Assembly: GCF_009695775.1 (NCBI RefSeq)
Contig: NZ_VUNG01000014.1
Location: forward strand, 1 to 64,000
Direction: 5' to 3'
DNA: 64,000 bases
Origin: Hallella mizrahii
Lineage (GTDB): Bacteria > Bacteroidota > Bacteroidia > Bacteroidales > Bacteroidaceae
The position numbers were made by a program, and so were the translations under genes. This document shows, in pieces, positions 45,301 to 52,925 of this stretch. Numbering within the stretch: position 1 is the first letter of the stretch; each line of letters begins with the position of its first letter. Below the pieces are notes generated by a model. That model was not told where the DNA came from. It did no database searches and saw nothing but the letters and a program-made list of their open reading frames with translations.

Positions 45301-45543
45301 GACGGTGACCTTGTAGGGTCCGCCGACACGCATACCCTGGATGGTAAAGCGCCCGCTTTCATTGGTGACAGCGTTGTAGCGTGTACCTGAAGGTTCGTGG
45401 ATGGCGGTGATCGTAGCACCGATGACGTTTTCACCACCAGCCGCCACCTTACCGTTTAGGCCAGAAGTGGTGACCTGTGCCATCATGGTTGATGAAATCA
45501 TCAACAGAAGCATGATGAGCATAAAATGCAATCTTCTTTGCAT
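42379..45543 (-). CDS. TonB-dependent receptor, Oar-like
   Basis: A 1054-residue outer-membrane protein. A signal peptide (FMLIMLLLMISSTMMA) is followed by a carboxypeptidase-regulatory-like domain (GKVAAGGENVIGATITA to about residue 110). A plug domain follows, with VSISGINNRYNSFQIDGT and GFTGGAINAITKSGTNQFHG, and then a large barrel ending in an aromatic residue (GFRLEF). No SusD-type lipoprotein is adjacent, so it is not a standard SusCD pair; the plug style matches Oar-like receptors. The ligand is unknown. Single gene with a strong terminator. Confidence 0.88.
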   Translation of the reverse strand: MQRRLHFMLIMLLLMISSTMMAQVTTSGLNGKVAAGGENVIGATITAIHEPSGTRYNAVTNESGRFTIQGMRVGGPYKVTVNYIGYKDEVIDNIQLSLGQPRTLNIDLKEDAQQIGEVTVLGKSGRNSGGAAANFNQQRIENTPTISRDIYDVAKLSPLVSNSRLGGVSISGINNRYNSFQIDGTVSNDVFGLAGSGTNGGQTGANPISMDAIQELQVSVAPFDVRQSGFTGGAINAITKSGTNQFHGSAYMYYTNQDMYSKYNRLQDYAEDKLSQRSTKTYGATFGGPIVKDKLFFFASAEYKKTEAPATIYPGYINKYVTEATLKQIADKYYDLTGIQESYGKGELGTKSFGLLARLDWNIDVNNHLAFRYQHNDSYDDKDGLNSKTYTFSNSSYRMNNKTNSFVAELNSHISPVLYNEARVSASFIRDNRDVPYMGPCVQIGSVAGGDGTSMNTVNIGTEFSSAANYLNQDIWTAEDNLSWYKGNHTITFGTHNEFYKMKNLFIQGANGSWYYNDLETFLADTPYKFTYKYTDPELTGGDTKWAPTMKFGLFGLYAQDKWDITPLFNVTYGVRFDLNATLNSPTSNDAFNTFASEHNLGVEVGKMPSAKLLVSPRVGFNWYTDASHRTLLRGGVGIFSGRAPYVWLSNAFVNNGIEAKGTTINTNNNTAPSLGKYAKDPMAAAKTSKAGLSPDIVTVAKNFRFPQVLRANLALEQMLPGDVKMTLEGLYSKNLNNVFFENLAYKDNGEKVYAVPGVEASAVTSYSKIENKLPYYSIINLRNTNKGYSYNVSVKAEKSFDFGLDVMASYIFGHSYSVNDGTSSVAYSNWKYNYSRNTNDKNEMSWSKFDIPHQVRIQVSYNSPKYWNGWMNTEVAINYNGFSGGRYSLTMNEKADFNNDGFKGNNLLYIPTKDELAKMNFTSTKNMTAEQSREAFEKWIEEDDYAKNHRGEYAKRNSNLSPWENEVDLHVAQNIYNIKGIGKFQITFDVMNFANMLNKHWGAHYGNAYNLSPLTLTTIKDGAGVYQFNTNSKPVASDTGSRWHAQIGFRLEF

Positions 45544-45856
45544 ACCTTTAATAATGAATAATTAATACCTTAGGGTTAACCCCCTGCTTAACGAATTCAC
45601 TGCAAAATTAAGCAAAAATTTCCATAATACTGTTGCAAAGCCACTACAATTTTCTATTTTTCTCGTAAAAATATCAATATAAGGTATAATTTAGGTTATA
45701 GGTAAGGAATAACGAGCTCTACAGCCGCCGTTACACAACGCCATATCAGGGTTGAAGATGATATGGAACATGTGCAATGCGACCGTTACACAGTAGTTTT
45801 TTTGCACGAAAAAGTCTTTTTCTTAGGGAAAAGTTTTATAGTTATGCTTTTTTTGT
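45544..45856. other. Divergent intergenic region with dyad
   Basis: No gene seen between the receptor and cupin genes. It contains a perfect 8-bp dyad CCATATCA (45741-45748) / TGATATGG (45759-45766) and two direct copies of CCGTTACACA (45728-45737 and 45783-45792) flanking it. These could be regulatory sites for either neighbour. Confidence 0.4.
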
Positions 45857-45864
45857 TAACTTTG
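45857..45864 (+). promoter_or_regulatory. -7 box for the cupin gene
   Basis: TAACTTTG, an exact TAnnTTTG match, 35 bases before the cupin start. Confidence 0.5.
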
Positions 45865-45898
45865 TGACTAAATAAAGAATCAAAAACAGAAAAGCATT

Positions 45899-46222
45899 AT
45901 GATTATTGATTTCGACAAGATACCCGAAGTACATATCGATGGCTTCAAAGGTGGGAAAGGAAGACTCGACACACGCAACTACGATGATGGCAAGGCAAAG
46001 ATCATGTACTCCACGCTTCGTCCGGGTGCATCTTCAGGATTGCATGTCCATGAAGGCAACTGCGAGATTGTCTTCGTCATCAGTGGCATCGCTACTTTCT
46101 ACTATGATGATCATGTAGAGGAGTGCCGTGCCGGGCAGTGTCATTATTGCCCCGAGGGACATAGTCACTACATGGAGAATCTGACTGACCACGACCTGGT
46201 TTACTTTGCCGTGGTGAAATAG
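45899..46222 (+). CDS. Small cupin-domain protein
   Basis: A 107-residue single cupin. Motif 1 is GLHVHEGNCEIVFVISG with two His and a Glu as metal ligands, and motif 2 is CPEGHSHYMEN with a further His. The fold binds a metal and could be a small enzyme or a sugar-responsive sensor; the substrate is unknown. It has its own -7 box. Its 3' end overlaps, on the opposite strand, the tail of the small Cys-rich membrane ORF. Confidence 0.85.
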   Translation: MIIDFDKIPEVHIDGFKGGKGRLDTRNYDDGKAKIMYSTLRPGASSGLHVHEGNCEIVFVISGIATFYYDDHVEECRAGQCHYCPEGHSHYMENLTDHDLVYFAVVK

Positions 46223-46373
46223 CTTTTTTGCCGTTGCCGTATTTGTTGCAAACGTCCTTCAGCTGACAGCCGTAGCAACGGCCGTGGGCATTGCGAACAG
46301 CATAGACGATACGGTAAACGGCATAGGCGACGCACAGAGCGACGACGCAAAGAACAATGATGTGTTGTGTCAT
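46092..46373 (-). CDS. Small Cys-rich single-span membrane protein (FeoB-associated-like)
   Basis: A 93-residue ORF. The first 50 residues look genuine: a hydrophobic span IIVLCVVALCVAYAVYRIVY, then the Cys cluster RCYGCQLKDVC, as in the short FeoB-associated Cys-rich membrane proteins. The remaining 40 residues run antisense into the cupin gene (131 bp overlap) and have low-complexity character, so the original stop codon was probably lost or the tail is non-functional. No feoB is nearby in the window. Confidence 0.5.
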   Translation of the reverse strand: MTQHIIVLCVVALCVAYAVYRIVYAVRNAHGRCYGCQLKDVCNKYGNGKKAISPRQSKPGRGQSDSPCSDYVPRGNNDTARHGTPLHDHHSRK

Positions 46374-46436
46374 GGTTCAATTCTTCTTTTAGTGATACCT
46401 TATTATATATAACGCATAGATAACCTATTTCAATAT

Positions 46437-47501
46437 ATGGCCCAACAAAATAATCATCTTGTCATCATGGCAGGCGGCATCGGCAGCCGTTTCTGGCCGA
46501 TGAGTACCGAAGAACGCCCCAAGCAGTTCATCGATGTGTTAGGTGTGGGGCGTACGTTGATACAGATGACATTAGACCGTTTCCGCGGCGTCTGCCCGAT
46601 AGAGAACGTTTGGATTGTCACCAACGAACGCTACGCCGACTTGGTTCACGAGCAGTTGCCCGATGTGCCCGTTGATCATATCCTGCAAGAACCGTGCCGC
46701 AGAAATACGGCGCCCTGCATCGCCTACGTCAGTTGGCGCATCAAGATGACCGACCCGAAGGCCAAAGTCGTCGTCTCGCCATCTGATCATATCGTCACCA
46801 ACGTCGATGAGTTCCGTCGTGTCATCACTTCTTGTCTGAAGTTTGCCGGCGAGACAGATGCTGTCGTGACTTTGGGCATGAAGCCAACGCGCCCTGAGAC
46901 CGGCTACGGCTATATCCAGGCTGACCTCACCTCCAATTCACCGCGCAACCGCGAGATTTATCGTGTCGACCAGTTCAAGGAAAAGCCTGACTTGGAAACT
47001 GCCAAGCACTATATCAGCGAGCATAACTTTTTCTGGAATGCCGGTATCTTTGTATGGAGTGTGGAGACGATTGTCAACGCTCTGCGCGTGTATGCGCCCC
47101 GCATCAACAACATCTTTGAGCGCATACAGAATGTCATGGGCACGCCGCAAGAGCAGGAGACTATTAATAAGGTGTATCCCGATTGCGACAATATCTCCAT
47201 CGATTACGCCGTGATGGAGAATGCAGAGGAGATCTTTGTCTTCCCGGCAGACTTTGGTTGGAGCGACCTTGGCACGTGGGGCTCACTGCTGTTGCAGAGC
47301 CAGCGCGACATGTACGGCAACGGACTTATCGGCAAGAACATCCACACCTTTGAGTGCCGCAACTGTGTCGTGCACACTACTCAGGAGAAGAAGGTGATCC
47401 TGCAAGGTCTTGATGGATATATCGTTGCCGAGCATGACGACACGTTGCTGGTCTGCAAACTGTCGGAAGAGCAGCGTATCAAGCAGTTCCAAAACAATTA
47501 A
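46437..47501 (+). CDS. manC: Mannose-1-phosphate guanylyltransferase
   Basis: A 354-residue nucleotidyltransferase making GDP-mannose from mannose-1-phosphate and GTP. It shows the N-terminal signature MAGGIGSRFWPMS followed by ERPKQF, then VSPSDHIV and the FGWSDLGTWGS segment. It lacks the C-terminal phosphomannose isomerase domain of AlgA-type enzymes. Its product feeds Gmd and Fcl at 18.5-20.8 kb. ispE follows 44 bases downstream on the same strand. Confidence 0.93.
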   Translation: MAQQNNHLVIMAGGIGSRFWPMSTEERPKQFIDVLGVGRTLIQMTLDRFRGVCPIENVWIVTNERYADLVHEQLPDVPVDHILQEPCRRNTAPCIAYVSWRIKMTDPKAKVVVSPSDHIVTNVDEFRRVITSCLKFAGETDAVVTLGMKPTRPETGYGYIQADLTSNSPRNREIYRVDQFKEKPDLETAKHYISEHNFFWNAGIFVWSVETIVNALRVYAPRINNIFERIQNVMGTPQEQETINKVYPDCDNISIDYAVMENAEEIFVFPADFGWSDLGTWGSLLLQSQRDMYGNGLIGKNIHTFECRNCVVHTTQEKKVILQGLDGYIVAEHDDTLLVCKLSEEQRIKQFQNN

Positions 47502-47545
47502 CTGTCCGTGGCTTTCGCCAAAGATAACTTTAAATACATCATACT

Positions 47546-48385
47546 ATGCTGACCTTTCCTTGTGCCAAGATCAATCTTGGATTGAATATTGTCGCCGAGC
47601 GGCCTGATGGCTATCACGACATACAGACCGTGTTTTATCCCATCCCGCTCACCGACGCTTTGGAGATCAAACACATGGATCCCGCTTTTCCCTCAGATCA
47701 TCCTTGCGATCTGAAGGTGACGGGCAATGCCGTGGACTGTGACGAGCGCAGCAACCTCGTAGTGAAGGCCTACGACCTTCTTGCCGCCGACTTTGAGTTG
47801 CCGCCTATTCATGCCCATCTTTTCAAGTGTATCCCCTCGCAAGCAGGACTGGGCGGGGGCAGCTCTGATGGAGCCTTCATGATTCGTCTGCTCGACGAGC
47901 GTTTCCGGCTGAACATCGGCATTGCCGAGATGGAGCGCTATGCTGCCAAGTTGGGTTCCGACTGTGCGTTTTTTATTACTGCCGAACCGTCGTATGCTAC
48001 CGGACGCGGCGAGATCCTTGAGCCAGCCGATGGCCCTAAGGGCAATCTCCACGGCTATTCGATCGTGGTGGTGAAGCCCGACGTGGCAGTGTCGACACGT
48101 GAGGCCTATGCACAGATCGTTTGTCACATGCCCCGCAAGTCTTGCCGCGAGATCGTGCGTCAGCCGATTTCCACATGGCGTGACGAACTGACCAACGACT
48201 TCGAGGGTCCTGTCTTCAAGGCCCATCCCGAGTTAGCGTGTATCAAGCAGAGCCTCTACGACATGGGAGCTCTCTATGCTCAGATGAGTGGCAGCGGCAG
48301 TGCCCTTTTCGGTATCTTCCGTGAGATACCGCAAGGAGTGGAGGAACAGTTCAAAGGTTGCTTCGTAGCGTCAGCAGTGCTGTAG
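47546..48385 (+). CDS. ispE: 4-diphosphocytidyl-2-C-methyl-D-erythritol kinase
   Basis: A 279-residue GHMP kinase of the non-mevalonate isoprenoid pathway. The N-terminal CAKINLGLNIVAERPDGYHD, the ATP-binding loop PSQAGLGGGSSDGA and the late MSGSGSALFG motif are all present. Length is normal. It ends before a large bidirectional hairpin. Confidence 0.95.
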   Translation: MLTFPCAKINLGLNIVAERPDGYHDIQTVFYPIPLTDALEIKHMDPAFPSDHPCDLKVTGNAVDCDERSNLVVKAYDLLAADFELPPIHAHLFKCIPSQAGLGGGSSDGAFMIRLLDERFRLNIGIAEMERYAAKLGSDCAFFITAEPSYATGRGEILEPADGPKGNLHGYSIVVVKPDVAVSTREAYAQIVCHMPRKSCREIVRQPISTWRDELTNDFEGPVFKAHPELACIKQSLYDMGALYAQMSGSGSALFGIFREIPQGVEEQFKGCFVASAVL

Positions 48386-48489
48386 GCTGAATGACCTTAA
48401 GCACGGAATAAAATACGTTTCTACTGCTTAAAAGAAACGCATTATGCGTTTGGGCTTTTAACGCTTCATCTTCGATGGGATAAAGAATA

Positions 48490-48560
48490 AAACCGAATGT
48501 TGAGAATATTATTTGGTATCAATATCGAATCAACCATTTATTATTCTCAATATTCGGTTT
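48490..48560. terminator. Bidirectional hairpin between ispE and NUDIX genes
   Basis: AAACCGAATGTTGAGAATA (48490-48508) pairs with 48542-48560 with one mismatch over 19 bp. T-rich tracts lie outside both arms (ATCTTTTTATT on plus, TTATTCTTT on minus), fitting a terminator for both convergent genes. The 33-base loop is unusually long for this, so a small insertion-like palindrome is an alternative. Confidence 0.7.
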
Positions 48561-48630
48561 ATCTTTTTATTACGCATAGGGAGCGTTAGCCTGTCAAGGC
48601 GACGTATGTTTCCATAAGACGAGGAGTCTG

Positions 48631-49149
48631 CTATTCTCTTTTCAGTGGCATGATCACTTCTCGATACTCGTTCTCGAAGTTGGGAGTGAAGATACCCTTT
48701 CCCATGTTGGCCTTAATCTCTTCGGGACTCCAGAAGCGGCCCCCGGCGAGCTCATCTTTGCTTGGGCATACCTTGCCGTCGTAGACCGTTGTGAAGACCC
48801 ACACCAGTTCCTTCTCGCGCTGGCTCTCAAAGACATAGTGCTTGACAAAGTGTGGCGAGTAGTCGGTGATGCCGAGTTCCTCACTTACCTCACGGTGCAA
48901 CGCCTGCTCCACGGTCTCGCCGTAGTCGACATGACCACCGCATGCCGTGTCCCATTTGTCGGGCTGAATGTCTTTCCAGTGAGGTCGCTGCTGCAGGTAG
49001 AGGTCGCCACGGCTGTTGAAGACATGCAGGTGCACCACCGGATGGAGCACCTTGCAGCCGTCGTGTGCTTTTCCGCGTGTGATTTTCCCGATCACGTGTC
49101 CGTCCTCATCAACGACGGGAAACAGTTCTCCTTTGTTATCCATATTCAT
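48631..49149 (-). CDS. NUDIX hydrolase
   Basis: A 172-residue NUDIX protein. The NUDIX box GGHVDYGETVEQALHREV continues SEELGI and has all metal-binding Glu residues. The N-terminal part (ELFPVVDEDGHVIG, then HPVVHLHVFNSRGDLYLQQR) resembles the isopentenyl-diphosphate isomerase-like and YfcD-like subgroup, so the substrate may be a diphosphate other than a nucleotide. Single gene, divergent from the HD protein. Confidence 0.88.
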   Translation of the reverse strand: MNMDNKGELFPVVDEDGHVIGKITRGKAHDGCKVLHPVVHLHVFNSRGDLYLQQRPHWKDIQPDKWDTACGGHVDYGETVEQALHREVSEELGITDYSPHFVKHYVFESQREKELVWVFTTVYDGKVCPSKDELAGGRFWSPEEIKANMGKGIFTPNFENEYREVIMPLKRE

Positions 49150-49183
49150 TTCGCGTCTGTTTAGCTATTATTGTCCGTAATAT

Positions 49184-49214
49184 TTTGTCATCTCAAATCT
49201 TTTTGCTATCTTTA
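49184..49214 (+). promoter_or_regulatory. Promoter of the HD-domain gene
   Basis: TTTG at 49184-49187, 19 bases, then TATCTTTA at 49207-49214. Confidence 0.55.
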
Positions 49215-49248
49215 CAGATGAAAGAGCAAGATAAACGAATCATATCCT

Positions 49249-49884
49249 ATGGAAGTAAATCTCGACTTGATGTCATTTGTCGAAACGAGCATTCTGCCTC
49301 GCTATACAGCCTTTGGTCGCTCCCATGGTCTGAGCCATGTGCAGCGTGTCATTGCCAACTCTTTGGAGCTGGCACGGCGCACGGGTGCTGATATCAATAT
49401 GGTGTACGCCATTGCCGCCTATCATGACCTTGGCATGAGCGGTCCGCGTGCCATCCATCATATCACCGGCGGCAAGATCCTTGCGGCCGATGCCCGTCTG
49501 AAGAAGTGGTTCTCGCCCGAGCAAATCACCATCATGAGGGAAGCAGTGGAGGATCATCGTGCCTCTGCCTCACACGAGCCTCGGAGCATCTACGGAAAGA
49601 TTGTCGCCGAGGCCGACCGTGACCTCGATCCTGAGGTGGTGTTTCGCCGTGCCGTGGAGTTTGGTTTAGAGCGTGATCCCGATAAGGACCGTGAGTGGCA
49701 GTGGCAGCGCTTCGATCGTCACATGGAAGAGAAGTACAGTGCCCGTGGCTATATCCGCCTGTGGATACCCAACTCGCCCAATGAGGAAAAGCTCAAGCGT
49801 GTGCGTGACATCATCGCCGACAAACCCCGTCTGCGCGAGGTTTTCAATCGTCTGTTTGATGAGGAGAGCTCGTCAAAGCGCTGA
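49249..49884 (+). CDS. HD-domain phosphohydrolase
   Basis: A 211-residue HD-superfamily protein. Metal ligands are visible in HGLSHVQRV, the HD pair in AAYHDLGMSG, the VEDHRAS segment and the later EADRDLD. These enzymes hydrolyse phosphate esters of nucleotides; the substrate is unknown. Its last 41 bases overlap the 3' end of the convergent glycosyltransferase gene. Confidence 0.8.
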   Translation: MEVNLDLMSFVETSILPRYTAFGRSHGLSHVQRVIANSLELARRTGADINMVYAIAAYHDLGMSGPRAIHHITGGKILAADARLKKWFSPEQITIMREAVEDHRASASHEPRSIYGKIVAEADRDLDPEVVFRRAVEFGLERDPDKDREWQWQRFDRHMEEKYSARGYIRLWIPNSPNEEKLKRVRDIIADKPRLREVFNRLFDEESSSKR

Positions 49885-50884
49885 ACGTCTTCTTACCCTT
49901 GACATAGTATTGCCATACGATGCTGATCGGCAAGCGTTCGGGCACCGTCGTGAGCTTTCTGCTCATCCTGATAGCCTCACGGTCAGCGTCGAAATCGTGG
50001 CGCCATTTATAGAAAGCGCGACGCGCCCGCAGGATAGCGATGAAGTCGCGCCAATTGCGGTTGACGATCAGTGTTTCCAAGGCAGCGATGTGATCCAGGA
50101 TCCATCTCATGTGCATTACGGTTTGCAGCTCCTCGTCGGGGAGGTTTTTGTAGAGCATCGTCAGGTTGTTGCGGAAGTTGAGGAAAGTCTTCATCGGGTT
50201 GCCCTGCGGCAGAGTGCCGCCGCCGACATGGTATACTTCGCTTTCGGGAATGCACACCACGCGCCGTCCACGCTGCCGCAGTCGCCAGCAGAGATCGATT
50301 TCCTCGTTGTGCGCAAAGAAGCGTGCGTCGAGTGCTCCTGCCTCCCAATAGTCTTTGGCACGTATCATCAGGCAGGCTCCCGTAGCCCAGAGCACATCCA
50401 TCTTATAGTCATACTGACCGTTGTCGCGCTCCACGGTGTCGAAGACACGGCCACGGCAGAGCGGATAGCCAAAGCGGTCGAGGAAGCCGCCGGAGGCTCC
50501 GGCATACTCAAAACTGTCCTTGTCTGCCTCGCTGAGCAGTTTTGGCTGACAGGCTGCCACGTCGTCGTGGCTGTCCATATACTCTTGCAGAGGCGTGAGC
50601 CAGTGGTGTGTCACCTCCACGTCGGAGTTGAGCAGTACATAGTAGTCTGCCTCTATCTGCCGCAGCGCACGGTTGTAGCCGTCGGCAAAGCCGTAGTTGC
50701 GGTCGAGCACCAAGGTCTTCACTTCCGGGAACTTCTGTGCGAGCATCTCCATCGAGTTGTCGGTGGAGGCATTGTCGGCCACCCACACCTCAGCGTCGTT
50801 GCGTGAGTATTTCAGCACGGTGGGCAGGAAGCGTTCCATCATCTTCCGTCCGTTCCAGTTCAATATGACGATAGCAGTCTTCAT
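49844..50884 (-). CDS. Glycosyltransferase family 2 (rhamnosyltransferase-like)
   Basis: A 346-residue GT2 enzyme. It shows the N-terminal VILNWNGRK, VADNASTDNS, then the metal-binding LLNSDVEV (a D-x-D variant) and the acceptor-side FAHNEEIDLCWRL. This set is typical of the WcaE/RfbF-like rhamnosyl- or other deoxyhexosyl-transferases of cell-surface glycans. Actual sugars cannot be told. It lies 12 bases downstream of mtaB on the same strand. Confidence 0.85.
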   Translation of the reverse strand: MKTAIVILNWNGRKMMERFLPTVLKYSRNDAEVWVADNASTDNSMEMLAQKFPEVKTLVLDRNYGFADGYNRALRQIEADYYVLLNSDVEVTHHWLTPLQEYMDSHDDVAACQPKLLSEADKDSFEYAGASGGFLDRFGYPLCRGRVFDTVERDNGQYDYKMDVLWATGACLMIRAKDYWEAGALDARFFAHNEEIDLCWRLRQRGRRVVCIPESEVYHVGGGTLPQGNPMKTFLNFRNNLTMLYKNLPDEELQTVMHMRWILDHIAALETLIVNRNWRDFIAILRARRAFYKWRHDFDADREAIRMSRKLTTVPERLPISIVWQYYVKGKKTFSALTSSPHQTDD

Positions 50885-50896
50885 TGTTTTTCGGTT

Positions 50897-52249
50897 TTAT
50901 TTTGCTATGATGGCTTTCGCGAGTAGCGTATCTTCTTTTCCACTCTTTCTGAAATCGCCGAGTGTCACGTTGAGGATCTCATTGTCGTACTCCTCGCGAG
51001 CCTCACTGGCGGGCAGAGTGACACGGATGTAGTTGTCGGTGAAGCCGTGCATGGCGTGTCCGGCGGGAGCTTTTTCGAAGAGCACGGGCCGTGTCTGTCC
51101 GATATAGTGTGCATAGAAGTCGTGCGTCTTTTTGTCGGAGAGTTCCAAGAGCCGTCTTGACCGTTCTTTCTTGTCCTTGTCGCTGACCACGTAGGGGATG
51201 GCGAGGGCCGATGTCCCGGGTCGTTCGGAATAGGGGAAGACGTGGAGCTGTGTCACAGGCAGATTGTCGAGAAAGTGGTAGCAGTCCTCGAAGTACTCCG
51301 GCCGCTCGCCGCGACAGCCCACCATCACGTCGACGCCGATGAACGCGTCGGGCATGAGCTCTTTGATAAGGTTGATCTTATGTGCGAAGACATCGCGTGT
51401 GTAGCGGCGGTGCATGAGTTTAAGCACCTCGTCGTTACCGCTCTGCAAGGGTATGTGGAAATGCGGCATGAAGGCGCGCGAATGTGCACAGTACTCGATG
51501 AGCTTGTCGTCGATGAGGTCGGGCTCCAGCGAGCTGATGCGGTAGCGCTGGATTCCTTCCACGTCGTCGAGTGCTTTGACCAGGTCGAGAAACGTCTCGC
51601 CGGTGGTCTTGCCAAACTCTCCGATGTTCACACCGGTGAGCACGATCTCCTTCCCGCCTTCGCTTGCAGCCTGTCGGGCTTGTTCCACGAGCGAGGCAAT
51701 GGTGGGGTTGCGCGAGAAGCCGCGTGCGTAAGGAATGGTGCAGTAAGTGCAGAAATAGTCGCATCCGTCCTGTACTTTCAGGAAGTAGCGGGTGCGGTTG
51801 CCGCGTGAGCACGACGGTTGGAAGGTCTTGATGTCCTTGGTCTTCTCGTGGTGGAAGGCGTGTAGATGCCCCTCGCGCGGCTGAGTCCAGGCGTCGGAGA
51901 GGTACTGTATGAGGTTGGCTTTCTCATTGGAGCCGAGCACGAGGTCCACGCCGTCGATAGCACTCACCGTCTCGGGCTCGAGCTGAGCATAGCATCCTGT
52001 GACCACGACAAAAGCATCGGGGTTCTCGCGCACCATGCGGTGGATGGCCTGACGGCATTTGTGGTCGGCCACCTCGGTCACCGAGCAGGTGTTGATCAGA
52101 CAGATGTCGGCGTGCTCGCCCTCGTGAGCGGTCGTGACGCCCATTTCGCTGAGCAACTTGCCAAAGGTGGAGGTTTCAGAGAAGTTGAGCTTGCAGCCCA
52201 GCGTGTAGTAAGCTGCTTTCTTGCCTTGGAAGGCACTGGTATTGATCAT
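50897..52249 (-). CDS. mtaB: tRNA t6A37 methylthiotransferase MtaB
   Basis: A 450-residue radical SAM methylthiotransferase that converts t6A37 to ms2t6A37 in tRNA. The N-terminal UPF0004 domain has YYTLGCKLNFSE, the radical SAM cluster is CDYFCTYCTIPYARG, and a TRAM-type region lies at the C-terminus. I chose ATG 52249 (MINTSAFQGKK); an upstream in-frame ATG at 52375 would add 42 residues rich in Lys and Cys that do not fit the family. Confidence 0.92.
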   Translation of the reverse strand: MINTSAFQGKKAAYYTLGCKLNFSETSTFGKLLSEMGVTTAHEGEHADICLINTCSVTEVADHKCRQAIHRMVRENPDAFVVVTGCYAQLEPETVSAIDGVDLVLGSNEKANLIQYLSDAWTQPREGHLHAFHHEKTKDIKTFQPSCSRGNRTRYFLKVQDGCDYFCTYCTIPYARGFSRNPTIASLVEQARQAASEGGKEIVLTGVNIGEFGKTTGETFLDLVKALDDVEGIQRYRISSLEPDLIDDKLIEYCAHSRAFMPHFHIPLQSGNDEVLKLMHRRYTRDVFAHKINLIKELMPDAFIGVDVMVGCRGERPEYFEDCYHFLDNLPVTQLHVFPYSERPGTSALAIPYVVSDKDKKERSRRLLELSDKKTHDFYAHYIGQTRPVLFEKAPAGHAMHGFTDNYIRVTLPASEAREEYDNEILNVTLGDFRKSGKEDTLLAKAIIAK

Positions 52250-52615
52250 GCTTCTTTTCTTTTTTATGCAAAGGTACTGCTTTCCCGTGAAAATCCGACC
52301 GTAGGAGCAGGGAAAAGTGAAGTTTCTCTTTTTTATAGACATTTCAAGGCTTCCTGGCTCGGCTGCAGCGCACAAAATGACCTGCGCTTTCGCAAGTCCG
52401 TTTCAAATAGATGATAGCATCTGCTACTGTTTAGGAAACTGACAAAAAACGGGCAAAATACAGGCAATTTTCTCCACGGAGGTGTACCTTGCTCTCAATT
52501 TCGCAAATTTTGGGCATGTTTTCGTAAATACTTGACAGATAAAGAGTTAAAAGAAAAACAGCTTTCTGTAACCACGAAAAAAATTACAAAAAGCCGTCAA
52601 AGTATCGGTTTCTAT

Positions 52616-52716
52616 CGAAATTCTCTAGAGAATTTCGTGTCATCTCAGTTGTTTGTGTGCGTCATCTCAGTTGTTTTATCGGGTAAAACAACTGAGATGA
52701 CGCACACAAACAACTG
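52616..52716. repeat. Palindrome and 33-bp perfect hairpin of GTCATCTCAG units
   Basis: A 22-bp perfect palindrome (52616-52637) with core AAATTCTCTAGAGAATTT, then two 22-bp units GTCATCTCAGTTGTTTG at 52639 and 52661. The second runs into an inverted copy, giving perfect 33-bp arms 52646-52678 and 52684-52716 with loop TCGGG. The same palindrome and unit occur at 12362-12467. Confidence 0.9.
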
Positions 52717-52925
52717 TTTTCTCCTGCACAAAGTCCTTTTCTGACGATCGACAACCTAAATTTCATTTCTCGCATGCTCTAGAACACGAACTCTTCTGAA
52801 CATGTTTTTGTCGTAATAATTGATACTTTGAAGCATACAAGTTCTTGCATGAGAATTGTTGCTTCCGCATATCACTCCCCCTCTCCTTGGGAGAGGAGGA
52901 GGGGGAAAAAGGCTGTTGAAGTGCT
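52717..52925. other. Gene-free stretch with CCTCTCC hairpin
   Basis: No gene seen. CCTCTCC (52880-52886) faces GGAGAGG (52890-52896), followed by GGGGGAAAAA; on the minus strand this lies just beyond the phosphoglucosamine mutase stop and may terminate it. Confidence 0.5.
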
